A stretch of DNA of 64,000 bases, from NCBI RefSeq assembly GCF_029962605.1, contig NZ_CP124750.1, positions 3,720,001 through 3,784,000 on the forward strand, given 5' to 3'. Positions 47,927 through 56,793 of this stretch are shown piece by piece (positions within the stretch are counted from its first letter, which is position 1; each line of letters begins with the position of its first letter). The notes beneath the pieces were generated by a model. The model was not told the DNA's origin. It made no database searches and saw only the letters and a program-made list of their open reading frames with translations. Position numbers and translations under genes: made by a program. This stretch comes from Serratia sarumanii (GTDB lineage: Bacteria > Pseudomonadota > Gammaproteobacteria > Enterobacterales > Enterobacteriaceae).

Positions 47927-48617
47927 GCCTGCCGCGCTCCCTCCGTCTATTACACACCGTGTAAGGCCCTGTGCTGCACTCTGAGCAATTTTCTGGGATA
48001 GGCGCACCAACCCCATCACTGCACCCTTAAAAAGCGTTTTTGGCGGCTCCTACGGCCTTCTGGTGGGGCGCGATGGGTCATTCGCCCCCAGGCCTTTCCT
48101 TTTGGTGTCTATTCAGATGCCGCAGACGGCACGATGCACCAGGTGCTCGAGGTGGTGTGTGTTCGACGGAGCGAACCGCCCTTCCTTTGGTGTCTAACGG
48201 CCGAAGGCGGACCAAGAGCAGCAAGCGATGAGCTGCGCCATCAAGGCGCGGCGCTAAATGCGTATGCTGGAGATTCTTAGAGAATCTTGGATGGAATTTG
48301 CGAACGGCCCGCAAAGGCCCGCCGTTGCTGGGTTTTCAGAAACTGGCCGGGTACTGTTAAACAGGGGGTGAGGTGCCGTTAAACAGGGGGAGCAGCGTTA
48401 CGGTCGGATGCCTTGGGTCGCCCGATTTCCCATTTGCCCTTAGCGTACTCGTCCAGCCTCCAACCCACGGCAGCAAGCTCGGCCAGCGCCTTGGGGCGGA
48501 GCGAACGCCTTTCATGCGGGAGGGGAGCTGCCGCGAAGCGGTGGGAACCCCGCAGGGGGCCACGCTTTTGGATCGTGGCGCGATTTCGCAAGAATAGGAG
48601 TTCCGAACTAACGGGTG
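47927..48617. other. Non-coding region between the trb operon and oriV
   Basis: Nearly 700 bp without a convincing gene. It holds two direct copies of GTTAAACAGGGGG 22 bp apart (48356-48368, 48378-48390). It also holds a palindrome AGATTCT-N3-AGAATCT (48271-48287) and two copies of a CTTCCTTTGGTGTCT-like motif (48093-48110, 48181-48195), whose complement recurs at 44100-44116. A short minus frame (48379-48591, GWRLDEYAKGKWEIGRPK) might be a gene remnant. The stretch may be part of the replication or partition control region. Confidence 0.4.
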
Positions 48618-48850
48618 GGGGCCATCGACTTATGCACAGGCAAAAGGGTTTTAAACAGTTTTATATATAGTTTTAAAAGATTTAGCGTAAAAAGAAGGAA
48701 ATTTAATCTTTTAATTCAATGAATTACGCGCGACGCCGGTTCCTAATAGACGGATACCGGTTCCTAATAGACGGCGAAACGGTTCCTAATAGACGGTTTC
48801 AGGTTCCTAATAGACGCTTTATCCACAGCGTGGCGGGTTGTTCCCACTTT

Positions 48851-48872
48851 GTCCGCCAACTGTCCGTCAATC
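48851..48872. promoter_or_regulatory. Third copy of the GTCCG operator, beside oriV
   Basis: GTCCGCCAACTGTCCGTCAA plus two more bases match the complement of 44822-44843 at 20 of 22 positions. It lies between the iterons and a hairpin that ends the rep transcript. Confidence 0.6.
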
Positions 48873-48879
48873 AAAATGA

Positions 48880-48905
48880 AAAAAGCCCGCAACGGGGCTC
48901 TTTTG
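48880..48905. terminator. Hairpin terminating rep (bidirectional)
   Basis: AGCCC-GCAACG-GGGCT stem with A-rich left and T-rich right flanks, 20 bp past the rep stop. Confidence 0.7.
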
Positions 48906-48924
48906 CGATCTCACTCACCGTCTA

Positions 48925-49983
48925 TTAGGAACCGCCCAGCGGTTCCGACGAGGAATTGCGGTGCCTCATGACCAGTAGAGGGCCATCCTTCCCCGCTTCT
49001 TCGCACAAGGCATATTCAGGCAGGTCATCGGCTTTGATGATCCCGCGAAGGAAGAAACAGAATTTTTTGAACGAGCCACCGCTTCCGCTGCGTTCGTAAA
49101 GGGTCTTGAAAGCCCATTTAGCGCTATCCCTGCCTGCGGCACGGCGAGCCAGTCGGTAGATAAAGCGTCCTATGCCCGGCTCGATCAAAAAGTAGTCCCG
49201 ATGTACTGTAAGTACCTCCGGCCGCTTGCCCTCGGTGACTTCTCGATAAATCCACTCGGGGGCTTCAATCTCGACAGAACTTATCTTCTTGGTGTCCGTG
49301 CGTGACAGAACACGATAGCGCGCGATCAGCCCCTCGGCTTCGGTTGTCCGGAACTTGCCGCTTTCGCGCACTGTCTTGATGGTAGTACCCCGCAACCGAT
49401 CTAGCGCGGCTTCCACTCCTTGAACCTGACTACTACCGTTACCACGTCGGGCAAATCTGAGGATGTCGCTAACATGCAGCCGAAACACTCTCCCCGGCTT
49501 GCCACCCTTTCCTTCTCGATAGCGGTTCATAGCTTCGGTCAAGTGAGACACCATCATCAGCACAATGTCGTAGTCCCAAACGGAGGCCATTCCGTGCGCT
49601 CCTGCGGACACTTCCACGTATCCATCCGGCAGGTCGTAGCGGATCAGTTCTCCGGCTCGCTTGTCCTTCTTGGACAAACGGAACACGGCCACATCCATGA
49701 CGCTGCGATTGTCGCGGCCGCCCACGTCATAAAGGCTGGGCACAAAAAAATCTGGCTGGGCGTCGCCTTGTGGAGGCCTGCGGACAAGTGACAACGCTTT
49801 GTCCCGCTCTTTCGCCCTTTCCATCTGTTCATGCACGGTCGAGACGTTAGACGGTCTACCGCGTTCAGCAGCCGCAGTTCGGTCACTGTTCCGCTTCCTG
49901 ATATTTTCAAGGCGTTCCAGTAGCCCGCCAGAGTCGCCTATTACCGCGCCTATGGGCTTGAGACCGCTGTTTCGGCTACTCAT
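48925..49983 (-). CDS. repA: RPA-type plasmid replication initiator
   Basis: 352-aa initiator of the replication-protein-A family found on many beta- and gammaproteobacterial plasmids. Typical segments are DFFVPSLYDVGGRDNRSVMDVAVFRL split over residues 78-104, the HGMASVWDYDIVLMMVSHL motif and the C-terminal winged-helix part GIGRFIYRLARRAAG. It should bind the iterons and recruit DnaA/DnaB. It lies directly downstream of alpA on the same strand, and its last codons overlap the inverted fifth iteron. Confidence 0.87.
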   Translation of the reverse strand: MSSRNSGLKPIGAVIGDSGGLLERLENIRKRNSDRTAAAERGRPSNVSTVHEQMERAKERDKALSLVRRPPQGDAQPDFFVPSLYDVGGRDNRSVMDVAVFRLSKKDKRAGELIRYDLPDGYVEVSAGAHGMASVWDYDIVLMMVSHLTEAMNRYREGKGGKPGRVFRLHVSDILRFARRGNGSSQVQGVEAALDRLRGTTIKTVRESGKFRTTEAEGLIARYRVLSRTDTKKISSVEIEAPEWIYREVTEGKRPEVLTVHRDYFLIEPGIGRFIYRLARRAAGRDSAKWAFKTLYERSGSGGSFKKFCFFLRGIIKADDLPEYALCEEAGKDGPLLVMRHRNSSSEPLGGS

Positions 49984-50065
49984 GCGTGCGGCCCAACCGG
50001 TGCCCTATTAAGCCCAGTACAAGCGGTCTATTCGTAAATGTCGCCTGCAAGTCGGTCGCCACAAT

Positions 50066-50296
50066 TCAGGCGCCCATTCCGGGACGAGGGGCCGAGCCGG
50101 AATGTTTGCATGCATCAATCCATGCCTCGACCTCGGCTAAATCCCACACGACCTTGCGGCTACTAAGTGCGATGCGCTGAGGGAATTTCCCCTGCTTTTC
50201 GAAGTTGTAGATCGTGCGCTCGCACAGTGGAATCATCTCTAGCAGCTGCTTTTTGCTAATGAGAACTTTACGCGCGCTCCTTAATTCTCTTTCCAC
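50066..50296 (-). CDS. AlpA-family HTH regulator / candidate excisionase
   Basis: 76-aa MerR-like winged-helix protein: VLISKKQLLEMIPLCERTIYNFEKQGKFP, then VVWDLAEVEAWID. AlpA/Cox-type proteins act as recombination directionality factors or transcription activators of P4-like integrases. The start is a GTG at 50296, preceded by ATGAGGTATTCGGT, the same ribosome-binding context as trbJ. It heads the alpA-repA operon. Confidence 0.87.
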   Translation of the reverse strand: MERELRSARKVLISKKQLLEMIPLCERTIYNFEKQGKFPQRIALSSRKVVWDLAEVEAWIDACKHSGSAPRPGMGA

Positions 50297-50527
50297 ACCG
50301 AATACCTCATTTTGTCATCGTCTGAGGTTCAATTATTGCTACACAATGCCGGTGATTTCCAGCATTTAATCCCATAATTTTTCAATTAAATCAATCACTT
50401 AGTGTCCGTAAATACACGGTTTGACGGACAATCTTGATAACGCAAACCGCTGTTTTTATTAGGTTATAAATAGGCGCTGAAAGCCAATTTATTGCGTCCG
50501 GAAATTCATACGTTTTACGGACAAAAA
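50297..50527 (-). promoter_or_regulatory. Right copy of the twin operator-leader module, driving alpA-repA
   Basis: Read on the minus strand it repeats the parts of the trbJ leader in the same order and nearly the same spacing: GTCCGTAAAACGTAT, ATCAAGATTG with TCCGTCAAACC, TTTACGGACAC, and the 42-bp block (50297-50338) ending GATGACAAAATGAGGTATTC. The distance from TTTACGGACAC to the 42-bp block is 63 bp here and 62 bp in the left copy. Confidence 0.75.
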
Positions 50528-50550
50528 AATGCCCACCGAAGTGGGCATTT
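50528..50550 (-). terminator. Integrase terminator (start of right twin module)
   Basis: TGCCCAC-TTCG-GTGGGCA stem with T7 on the minus strand, 32 bp past the integrase stop. Core sequence is shared with the hairpin at 44701-44727. Confidence 0.9.
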
Positions 50551-50581
50551 CGCTACAGAATGCAGGTCTCTAGGCTCCGAA

Positions 50582-51790
50582 TCAGTCCTTGAGGCGGGGC
50601 TTCCTGATTGTCCACTCGTCGATCATGTCCGCCCAATCCTGTAGCATCGCTCGGCGCTGATCGCGGTATTCGGCCTTGTTGTAGACGGCTCGCACGCCCT
50701 TCTGTTCGTGCGCGAGGCACTTCTCAATCCAGTCGGTGTTATAGCCCGCCTCATGCAGCAGCGTGCTAGCTGTGCGCCGCAAGTCGTGCGGTCCAAACTT
50801 GCCAAGTGACTGCCCTTCCTTCTGCGCCAGACGATAGGTCAGCGTGAGCACCTGATTGAGCGTAGCGCTGCTCATGGGTAAGTCAGAGTCATAGCGCGAT
50901 GGCAGAACGTACTCCGAACCGCCCGCGAACGTTTTCAGGGCGGTGAATATCTCCAGCACCTGCCTAGACAGAAACACCAAATGGGGATTTCGGCGCTTCA
51001 TCCGTTCCTTGGGGATTGTCCAGAGCGCATCGATGAAATTGATTTCGCTCCACGTTGCATTGGTCAGTTCGCTTTTGCGTACCATCGTGAGCAACAGCAG
51101 TTTGGCGGCCGCTCGAATGGAAGGTGTGGTGCCGATACGCTCCATATACTGGTACATCAACCCGATTTCCTCGGGCGTCAGTGCTCGGTCTCGCGGCTCG
51201 AACTTGGCGATAGTTGACGGGCGCACCAGATCGGCCGGGTTCTCAACCTTCTGACCGCGCTCGATGGCCCAACGAAAGACCAGCATCATAATCTCACGGC
51301 AAACTACCGCCGTTGATGGCCTACCTTGTTCCACAATGGCATCAGTCAGCGCCCGCAAATCCTCGTGGGTAATTTCTATGAGTTTCCGGTTGCCAAACTT
51401 CGGCTTTAGATCGCGCTCGTATGTTCCACGGCGCATGTTGCGGGTGGTTTCGCTCATTTGATAACCGCGCAACCACTTCTCGGCCCACGCGCCGAATGTC
51501 TCAGCATCCTTGACGCGTGCCTTGTCCCGTGCCTTCTCCTTGGCCGGTGACTTCCCTGCGGCGATCATCTTCTTGGCTTCGCCCAGCCGTTCGCGGGCTT
51601 CCGCTAGCGTGATCCCGCCGACACCGTAACGGCCGAAGGTGATGGTCTCCTGCCTGCCGTGGATCGAGTAGTTGTAGCGGAATGAAATCGAACCCGCAGG
51701 CGTGATGGCCACGTAGAGCCCGTCACGGTCATTCACTTTATAGAGCTTGTCCTTTGGCTTGAGGTTGCGCAGCTTGGTATCAGTCAGCAT
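50582..51790 (-). CDS. int: P4-type tyrosine integrase for the guaA site
   Basis: 402-aa recombinase. The N-terminal DUF4102 arm-binding domain begins MLTDTKLRNLKPKDKLYKVN. The catalytic residues are Arg238 (MVRKSEL), His335 and Arg338 (HDLRRTAST), His361 (LAHEQ) and Tyr370 (VRAVYNKAEY). The ATG at 51790 follows AGAGGAAA; an upstream extension lacks family similarity. It lies beside guaA and is transcribed away from it, as usual for integrases of genomic islands at this site. Confidence 0.94.
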   Translation of the reverse strand: MLTDTKLRNLKPKDKLYKVNDRDGLYVAITPAGSISFRYNYSIHGRQETITFGRYGVGGITLAEARERLGEAKKMIAAGKSPAKEKARDKARVKDAETFGAWAEKWLRGYQMSETTRNMRRGTYERDLKPKFGNRKLIEITHEDLRALTDAIVEQGRPSTAVVCREIMMLVFRWAIERGQKVENPADLVRPSTIAKFEPRDRALTPEEIGLMYQYMERIGTTPSIRAAAKLLLLTMVRKSELTNATWSEINFIDALWTIPKERMKRRNPHLVFLSRQVLEIFTALKTFAGGSEYVLPSRYDSDLPMSSATLNQVLTLTYRLAQKEGQSLGKFGPHDLRRTASTLLHEAGYNTDWIEKCLAHEQKGVRAVYNKAEYRDQRRAMLQDWADMIDEWTIRKPRLKD

Positions 51791-52098
51791 GGTCGGGTTG
51801 GGTTTCCTCTCAAAAATACCATGCTCAAAAAAGCCCCACAAATCCTCAAAAAACTTGTTTAAGGACAATGCGTTACCTAAATTCGATACCATGAACACCC
51901 CATCAGAGGCGGCATGGTATCGAGTGCCGAACATGGCATCAGGTTCAAATCGTACCATCTACCATGCCATAGAAACGGGGTGCTTGGCGATGCGTAAATT
52001 TGCCAGACAGTGCTACGCCAAGAACGAAAAAAGCCCGCAGTTACGCGGGCTTAGAGGTATTTTAATGCTCTTTGGTGCCGGTCTATGCCGGACGCCAG
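51791..52098. promoter_or_regulatory. Right-end integration region with ACCATG arm-site candidates
   Basis: About 310 bp with no gene. ACCATG-centred motifs occur at 51814-51829 (AAATACCATGCTCAAA), 51885-51896 (GATACCATGAAC), inverted at 51913-51921, and around 51932 and 51952-51970. Several follow one another at short spacing, as in integrase and excisionase arm regions. The int promoter must lie here. Confidence 0.5.
52026..52052 (-). terminator. Element-borne terminator downstream of guaA
   Basis: On the minus strand AAGCCCGCG-TAA-CTGCGGGCTTTTTT ends transcripts about 50 bp after the guaA stop. It replaces the terminator separated from guaA by the insertion (38936-38963). Confidence 0.85.
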
Positions 52099-52111
52099 AT
52101 CACTCCCACTC
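52099..52111. repeat. Right attachment core within guaA
   Basis: The 13 bp read GAGTGGGAGTGAT on the guaA strand: codons E-W-E, stop and one more base. Integration thus leaves GuaA unchanged. Confidence 0.9.
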
Positions 52112-53677
52112 GATCGTCGCCGGCGGCTTGCCGCTGATGTCGTACACCACGCGGGAGATGCCGTCCACTTCGTTGATGATGCGGTTGGAGACGCGGCCGA
52201 GGAAGTCATACGGCAGGTGCGCCCAGTGCGCGGTCATGAAGTCGATGGTTTCTACCGCACGCAGGGAGACCACCCAGTCGTATTTGCGGCCGTCGCCCAT
52301 CACGCCGACCGAACGCACCGGCAGGAACACGGTGAACGCCTGGCTGACTTTGTTGTACAGGTCGGCTTTGTGCAGCTCTTCGATGAAGATAGCGTCAGCG
52401 CGGCGCAGCAGATCGCAGTACTCTTTCTTCACTTCGCCCAGCACGCGCACGCCCAGACCCGGGCCCGGGAACGGGTGACGGAACAGCATGTCGTACGGCA
52501 GGCCCAGCTCCAGGCCGATCTTGCGCACTTCGTCTTTGAACAGCTCTTTCAGCGGCTCGACCAGGCCCAGCTTCATCTCTTTCGGCAGGCCGCCCACGTT
52601 GTGGTGCGATTTGATCACGTGCGCTTTGCCGGTGGCGGAAGCGGCGGATTCGATCACGTCCGGGTAGATGGTGCCCTGTGCCAGCCATTTCACCTGCTCT
52701 TGCTTGCAGGCTTCTTCGTCGAACACTTCAACGAACACGCGGCCGATGATCTTGCGCTTGGCTTCCGGCTCGTCCACGCCCGCCAGCGCGGTCAGGAAGC
52801 GGTTTTCCGCTTCGACGTGCACGATGTTCAGGCCGAAGTGGTCGCCGAACATTTCCATTACCTGCTTGGCTTCGTTCAGGCGCAGCAGGCCGTTGTCGAC
52901 GAACACGCAGGTCAGGCGTTTGCCGATGGCGCGGTGCAACAGCATCGCGGTGACGGAGGAGTCAACGCCGCCGGACAGGCCGAGGATCACGTGGTCTTCA
53001 CCCACCTGCTCGCGGATGCGCTCGACCGCATCTTCGATGATGGTGGCCGGGGTCCACAGGGCTTCACACTGGCAGATGTCCAGTACGAAGCGCTCCAGCA
53101 TGCGCTGGCCCTGGCGAGTGTGGGTCACTTCCGGGTGGAACTGCACGCCGTAGAAGCGTTTTTCTTCGTTGGCCATAATGGCGAACGGGCAGGTGTCGGT
53201 GCTGGCGACGGTCACGAAGTCGGACGGGATCGCGGTCACTTTGTCGCCGTGGCTCATCCACACGTCCAGCAGCGGTTTGCCGGCCGGGCTGATGGCGTCT
53301 TCGATGTCGCGCAGCAGCGCGCTCTCTTTGACGATTTCCACCTGCGCGTAGCCGAACTCGCGTTCGGTGGAACCCTGCACATGGCCACCCAGCTGCATCG
53401 CCATGGTCTGCATGCCGTAGCACACGCCCAGCACCGGCACACCGGCGTTGAACACATAGTCAGGGGCGCGCGGGCTGCCGGCTTCGGTGGTGCTTTCCGG
53501 GCCGCCGGAGAGGATGATGCCGCTTGGGTTGAATTCGCGGATCTGCTCTTCGCTAACGTCCCAGGCCCACAGTTCGCAGTAAACGCCGATTTCGCGCACG
53601 CGGCGGGCGACCAGTTGGGTGTATTGCGAACCGAAGTCCAGTATCAGGATGCGATGCTTATGGATATTTTGTGTCAT
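52100..53677 (-). CDS. guaA: GMP synthase GuaA
   Basis: 525-aa enzyme that aminates XMP to GMP with ATP and glutamine. The N-terminal class I glutaminase has the nucleophile Cys in GVCYGMQTM and His/Glu in FHPEVTHT. The ATP-pyrophosphatase P-loop is GLSGGVDSS, and the C-terminal dimerization domain ends PPATIEWE. The start [11 protein letters not shown] at 53677 is used. It is downstream of guaB in the guaBA operon, and its 3' end is the attachment site of the integrated element. Confidence 0.98.
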   Translation of the reverse strand: MTQNIHKHRILILDFGSQYTQLVARRVREIGVYCELWAWDVSEEQIREFNPSGIILSGGPESTTEAGSPRAPDYVFNAGVPVLGVCYGMQTMAMQLGGHVQGSTEREFGYAQVEIVKESALLRDIEDAISPAGKPLLDVWMSHGDKVTAIPSDFVTVASTDTCPFAIMANEEKRFYGVQFHPEVTHTRQGQRMLERFVLDICQCEALWTPATIIEDAVERIREQVGEDHVILGLSGGVDSSVTAMLLHRAIGKRLTCVFVDNGLLRLNEAKQVMEMFGDHFGLNIVHVEAENRFLTALAGVDEPEAKRKIIGRVFVEVFDEEACKQEQVKWLAQGTIYPDVIESAASATGKAHVIKSHHNVGGLPKEMKLGLVEPLKELFKDEVRKIGLELGLPYDMLFRHPFPGPGLGVRVLGEVKKEYCDLLRRADAIFIEELHKADLYNKVSQAFTVFLPVRSVGVMGDGRKYDWVVSLRAVETIDFMTAHWAHLPYDFLGRVSNRIINEVDGISRVVYDISGKPPATIEWE

Positions 53678-53779
53678 GTGAGGCGAATTCCAGCAACAAG
53701 AGAAAAAGAGCGAAAATGTGTGTTTCGGGATGGGGCTTAACGCCCCACCCCGGCCTCTCACTCAGGAGAGGTTAAGGCA

Positions 53780-55243
53780 TTAGCCCATGCGGTAGTTCGG
53801 CGACTCTTTGGTGATGGTCACGTCGTGCACGTGGCTTTCCTGAATGCCGGCGCCGCTGATGCGCACGAACTCCGCCTTGGTGCGCAGATCGTCGATGGTG
53901 GCGCAGCCGGTCAGGCCCATGCAGGAGCGCAGGCCGCCCATCTGCTGGTGCACGATGGCTTTCAGCATGCCTTTATAGGCCACGCGGCCTTCGATACCTT
54001 CCGGCACCAGTTTGTCGGCGGCGTTATCGGTCTGGAAGTAACGGTCGGAAGAGCCTTTGGACATCGCGCCCAGCGAGCCCATGCCGCGGTAAGATTTGAA
54101 CGAACGGCCCTGATACAGCTCGATTTCGCCCGGGGATTCTTCGGTGCCCGCCAGCATGGAGCCGACCATCACGCAGGATGCGCCCGCGGCGATCGCTTTG
54201 GCGATGTCGCCGGAGAAGCGGATGCCGCCGTCGGCGATAACCGGGATGCCGGTGCCTTCCAGCGCTTCCACCGCGTCGGCGATGGCGGTGATCTGCGGTA
54301 CGCCCACGCCGGTCACGATGCGGGTAGTACAGATGGAGCCAGGGCCGATACCGACTTTCACCGCGCTCACGCCGGCTTCAGCCAGCGCTTTGGCGCCCGC
54401 TGCGGTCGCGACGTTGCCGCCGACGATCTGCAGATCCGGGTATTTGGCGCGGGTTTCGCGGATGCGCTGCAACACGCCTTCGGAGTGGCCGTGCGAGGAG
54501 TCGATCAGCAGAACGTCAACGCCTGCCGCCACCAGCGCGTCAACGCGCTCTTCGTTGCCGGCGCCGGCGCCGACCGCCGCGCCCACGCGCAGACGGCCGT
54601 GCTCGTCTTTACAGGCGTTCGGTTTGCGTTCCGCTTTTTGGAAGTCTTTAACGGTGATCATGCCCAGCAGGTGGAAGCTGTCGTCCACCACCAGCGCTTT
54701 TTCTACGCGCTTTTCGTGCATCTTCTGCAGTACCACGTCGCGCGCTTCACCTTCTTTCACGGTGACCAGGCGATCTTTCGGCGTCATGACCGCGGTGACC
54801 GGCTGGGTCAGATCGGTCACGAAGCGCACGTCGCGGCCGGTGATGATGCCGACCAGCTCATTGTCTTCGGTGACGACCGGGTAACCGGCAAAGCCGTTGC
54901 GCGCGGTCAGCTCTTTCACTTCCTGCAGCGTGGTGGATGGGGTAACGGTCTGCGGGTCGGTAACTACGCCGCTTTCATGCTTCTTCACGCGGCTGACTTC
55001 TTCAGCCTGGCGCTCGATGGACATGTTTTTGTGGATGAAGCCCAGGCCGCCTTCCTGCGCCAGCGCGATGGCCAGGCCGGATTCGGTAACGGTATCCATG
55101 GCTGCGGACAGCATAGGGATGTTCAGGCGGATGGTTTTGGTCAGTTGAGTGCCGAGCTCTGCGGTGTTAGGCAGAACCGTGGAGTGGGCTGGAACCAGGA
55201 GGACGTCGTCAAACGTCAGAGCTTCTTTAGCGATACGTAGCAT
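53780..55243 (-). CDS. guaB: IMP dehydrogenase GuaB
   Basis: 487-aa enzyme that oxidises IMP to XMP with NAD, the committed step to guanine nucleotides. Two CBS domains interrupt the barrel at about 95-200. The catalytic Cys loop is [18 protein letters not shown], and the flap has the [10 protein letters not shown] segment. The start [11 protein letters not shown] is at 55243. It is the first gene of guaBA, with a 100-bp spacer before guaA. Confidence 0.98.
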   Translation of the reverse strand: MLRIAKEALTFDDVLLVPAHSTVLPNTAELGTQLTKTIRLNIPMLSAAMDTVTESGLAIALAQEGGLGFIHKNMSIERQAEEVSRVKKHESGVVTDPQTVTPSTTLQEVKELTARNGFAGYPVVTEDNELVGIITGRDVRFVTDLTQPVTAVMTPKDRLVTVKEGEARDVVLQKMHEKRVEKALVVDDSFHLLGMITVKDFQKAERKPNACKDEHGRLRVGAAVGAGAGNEERVDALVAAGVDVLLIDSSHGHSEGVLQRIRETRAKYPDLQIVGGNVATAAGAKALAEAGVSAVKVGIGPGSICTTRIVTGVGVPQITAIADAVEALEGTGIPVIADGGIRFSGDIAKAIAAGASCVMVGSMLAGTEESPGEIELYQGRSFKSYRGMGSLGAMSKGSSDRYFQTDNAADKLVPEGIEGRVAYKGMLKAIVHQQMGGLRSCMGLTGCATIDDLRTKAEFVRISGAGIQESHVHDVTITKESPNYRMG

Positions 55244-55295
55244 GGGCAATATCTCACCAGGGTGGGCTGTGAAAAAGATAAAATATTGCCGCGGC

Positions 55296-55322
55296 ATTAT
55301 ACAGAGCGGAATCGGTTGCCTC
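55296..55322 (-). promoter_or_regulatory. guaBA promoter with PurR-box candidate
   Basis: On the minus strand TATAAT lies at 55296-55301, preceded by GAGGCAACCGATTCCGCT, which resembles the E. coli guaB PurR operator. The -35 region is poor. xseA starts divergently about 90 bp away. Confidence 0.55.
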
Positions 55323-55413
55323 CAGCACTTTCTTACAAAAAGTCTTGATTACCTTTTTCAGCCATGTAGTATCGACCAATTAAGTGATTGTTTTGAAATT
55401 TGATCTGGGTCAC

Positions 55414-56790
55414 ATGTCGCTACCTGTTTCGCCTTCCATTTTTACCGTAAGCCGCCTCAATCAGACGGTTCGCCAACTGCTGGAAATGGAAATGGGGCAG
55501 ATTTGGCTCTCCGCCGAGATCTCCAACCTCTCCCAGCCCGCCTCCGGCCACTGGTATTTCACGCTGAAAGACGATCGCGCCCAGGTGCGCTGCGCGATGT
55601 TCCGCAACAGCAACCGCCGCGTCACCTTCCGGCCGCAAAACGGCCAGCAGGTCCTGGTGCGCGCCAGCATTACGCTGTATGAACCGCGCGGCGACTACCA
55701 GCTGATCGCCGAGAGCATGCAGCCCGCCGGCGACGGCCTGCTGCAGCAACAGTTCGAGCAGCTGAAACAGCGCCTGAGCGCCGAAGGGCTGTTCGATCAG
55801 CAGTTCAAGCAGCCGCTGCCCGCCCCGGCCAAACGCGTCGGGGTGATCACCTCCGCCAGCGGCGCGGCGCTGCACGATATTCTGCAGGTATTGCAGCGGC
55901 GCGATCCGTCGTTGCCGATCGTCATCTACCCCACCTCGGTGCAGGGAGCCGAAGCGCCGATGCAGATCGTGCGCGCCATCGAGGCCGCCAACCGCCGCGA
56001 CGAATGCGACGTGCTGATCGTCGGCCGCGGCGGCGGTTCGCTGGAAGATCTGTGGAGCTTCAACGACGAACGCGTGGCGCGGGCGATCTTCGCCAGCCGC
56101 ATTCCGATCGTCAGCGCCGTCGGCCATGAAACCGACGTCACCATCGCCGACTTCGTCGCCGATCTGCGCGCGCCGACCCCTTCCGCCGCCGCCGAACTGG
56201 TCAGCCGCAATCAGCTCGAGCTGTTGCGCCAGCTGCAGTCGCAGCAGCAGCGGCTGGAGATGGCGATGGATTACTACCTGGCGCAGCGCCAGCAGCAGTT
56301 CACCCGCATTCACCACCGTTTACAGCAGCAGCATCCGCATCTGCGCCTGGCGCGCCAGCAGACGCTGCTGTTCAAGCTGCAGCGCCGGATGGAAGACGGC
56401 ATGCAGCAACAGCTGCGCCTGGCCGCCCGCCGCAGCGAACGCGCCCAGCAGCGGCTGGCGCAGGTGCAGCCGCAGGGCCGCATTCACCGCTACCAACAGC
56501 GCGTGCAGCAGCAGGAATACCGCCTGCAGCAAGCGATGGAGCGGCAGCTCAACGCCTACCGCCAGCGCTTCGGCGTGGCCTGCAGCCAGTTGGAAACCGT
56601 CAGCCCGCTGGCGACGCTGGCGCGCGGCTACAGCGTGACGCAAACCCCGCGCGGCGAGCTGCTGAAAACCACCAAGCAGGCGCAGGTCGGCGAACTGCTG
56701 AAAACCCGCCTGCAGGACGGCTGGGTGGAAAGCGAGGTGAAAACCATCACCGTCGCCAAGAAGCCGCGCAAGAAACGCGCGGCCGAGTAA
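55414..56790 (+). CDS. xseA: Exodeoxyribonuclease VII large subunit XseA
   Basis: 458-aa nuclease subunit. The OB-fold N-terminus ([20 protein letters not shown]) is followed by the catalytic core with [32 protein letters not shown] and [23 protein letters not shown] long coiled-coil binds XseB. It degrades single-stranded DNA in mismatch repair and other pathways. The ATG at 55414 matches E. coli; divergent from guaB, as usual. It converges on the GH31 gene with 3 bp between stops. Confidence 0.96.
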   Translation: MSLPVSPSIFTVSRLNQTVRQLLEMEMGQIWLSAEISNLSQPASGHWYFTLKDDRAQVRCAMFRNSNRRVTFRPQNGQQVLVRASITLYEPRGDYQLIAESMQPAGDGLLQQQFEQLKQRLSAEGLFDQQFKQPLPAPAKRVGVITSASGAALHDILQVLQRRDPSLPIVIYPTSVQGAEAPMQIVRAIEAANRRDECDVLIVGRGGGSLEDLWSFNDERVARAIFASRIPIVSAVGHETDVTIADFVADLRAPTPSAAAELVSRNQLELLRQLQSQQQRLEMAMDYYLAQRQQQFTRIHHRLQQQHPHLRLARQQTLLFKLQRRMEDGMQQQLRLAARRSERAQQRLAQVQPQGRIHRYQQRVQQQEYRLQQAMERQLNAYRQRFGVACSQLETVSPLATLARGYSVTQTPRGELLKTTKQAQVGELLKTRLQDGWVESEVKTITVAKKPRKKRAAE

Positions 56791-56793
56791 CCC

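Larger units (their letters stand above)
48618..48934. other. Plasmid-type replication origin (oriV)
   Basis: Four direct iterons of CGGTTCCTAATAGACGG start at 48737, 48758, 48780 and 48801 (21-22 bp apart, the fourth slightly degenerate). A fifth, inverted, copy lies at 48918-48934 and overlaps the rep stop codon. DnaA boxes TTATGCACA (48630-48638) and TTATCCACA (48819-48827) flank an AT-rich unwinding stretch (48649-48720). This is a textbook iteron origin with the initiator gene next to it. Confidence 0.9.
39007..52111. mobile_element. 13.1-kb guaA-integrated, replicative mobilizable element
   Basis: The region between 13-bp direct repeats at the guaA 3' end carries an integrase beside guaA, an AlpA-like protein, an iteron replicon with its initiator, an IncP-like oriT with traJ and a relaxase, and trbJ-trbK-like-trbL. 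The left end holds AT-rich cargo and a decayed antitoxin. The guaA 3' end is a known integration site for genomic islands in many bacteria. The element has no ATPases (TrbB/TrbE), no coupling protein and no other pore genes, so it cannot conjugate alone. It can be expected to excise as a circular plasmid, replicate from oriV and be mobilized by a P-type helper. Confidence 0.9.

Noticed and set aside
48379-48591. Short minus frame with GWRLDEYAKGKWEIGRPK
   Set aside because: It starts only with TTG, has no clear ribosome binding site and no recognised family. It might be a gene remnant, so it is mentioned only in the non-coding region entry.
44701-50550. Invertible segment bounded by the twin modules
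   Set aside because: The inverted copies are too diverged for efficient homologous inversion, and no dedicated invertase gene lies near them. Shared regulation explains them better.
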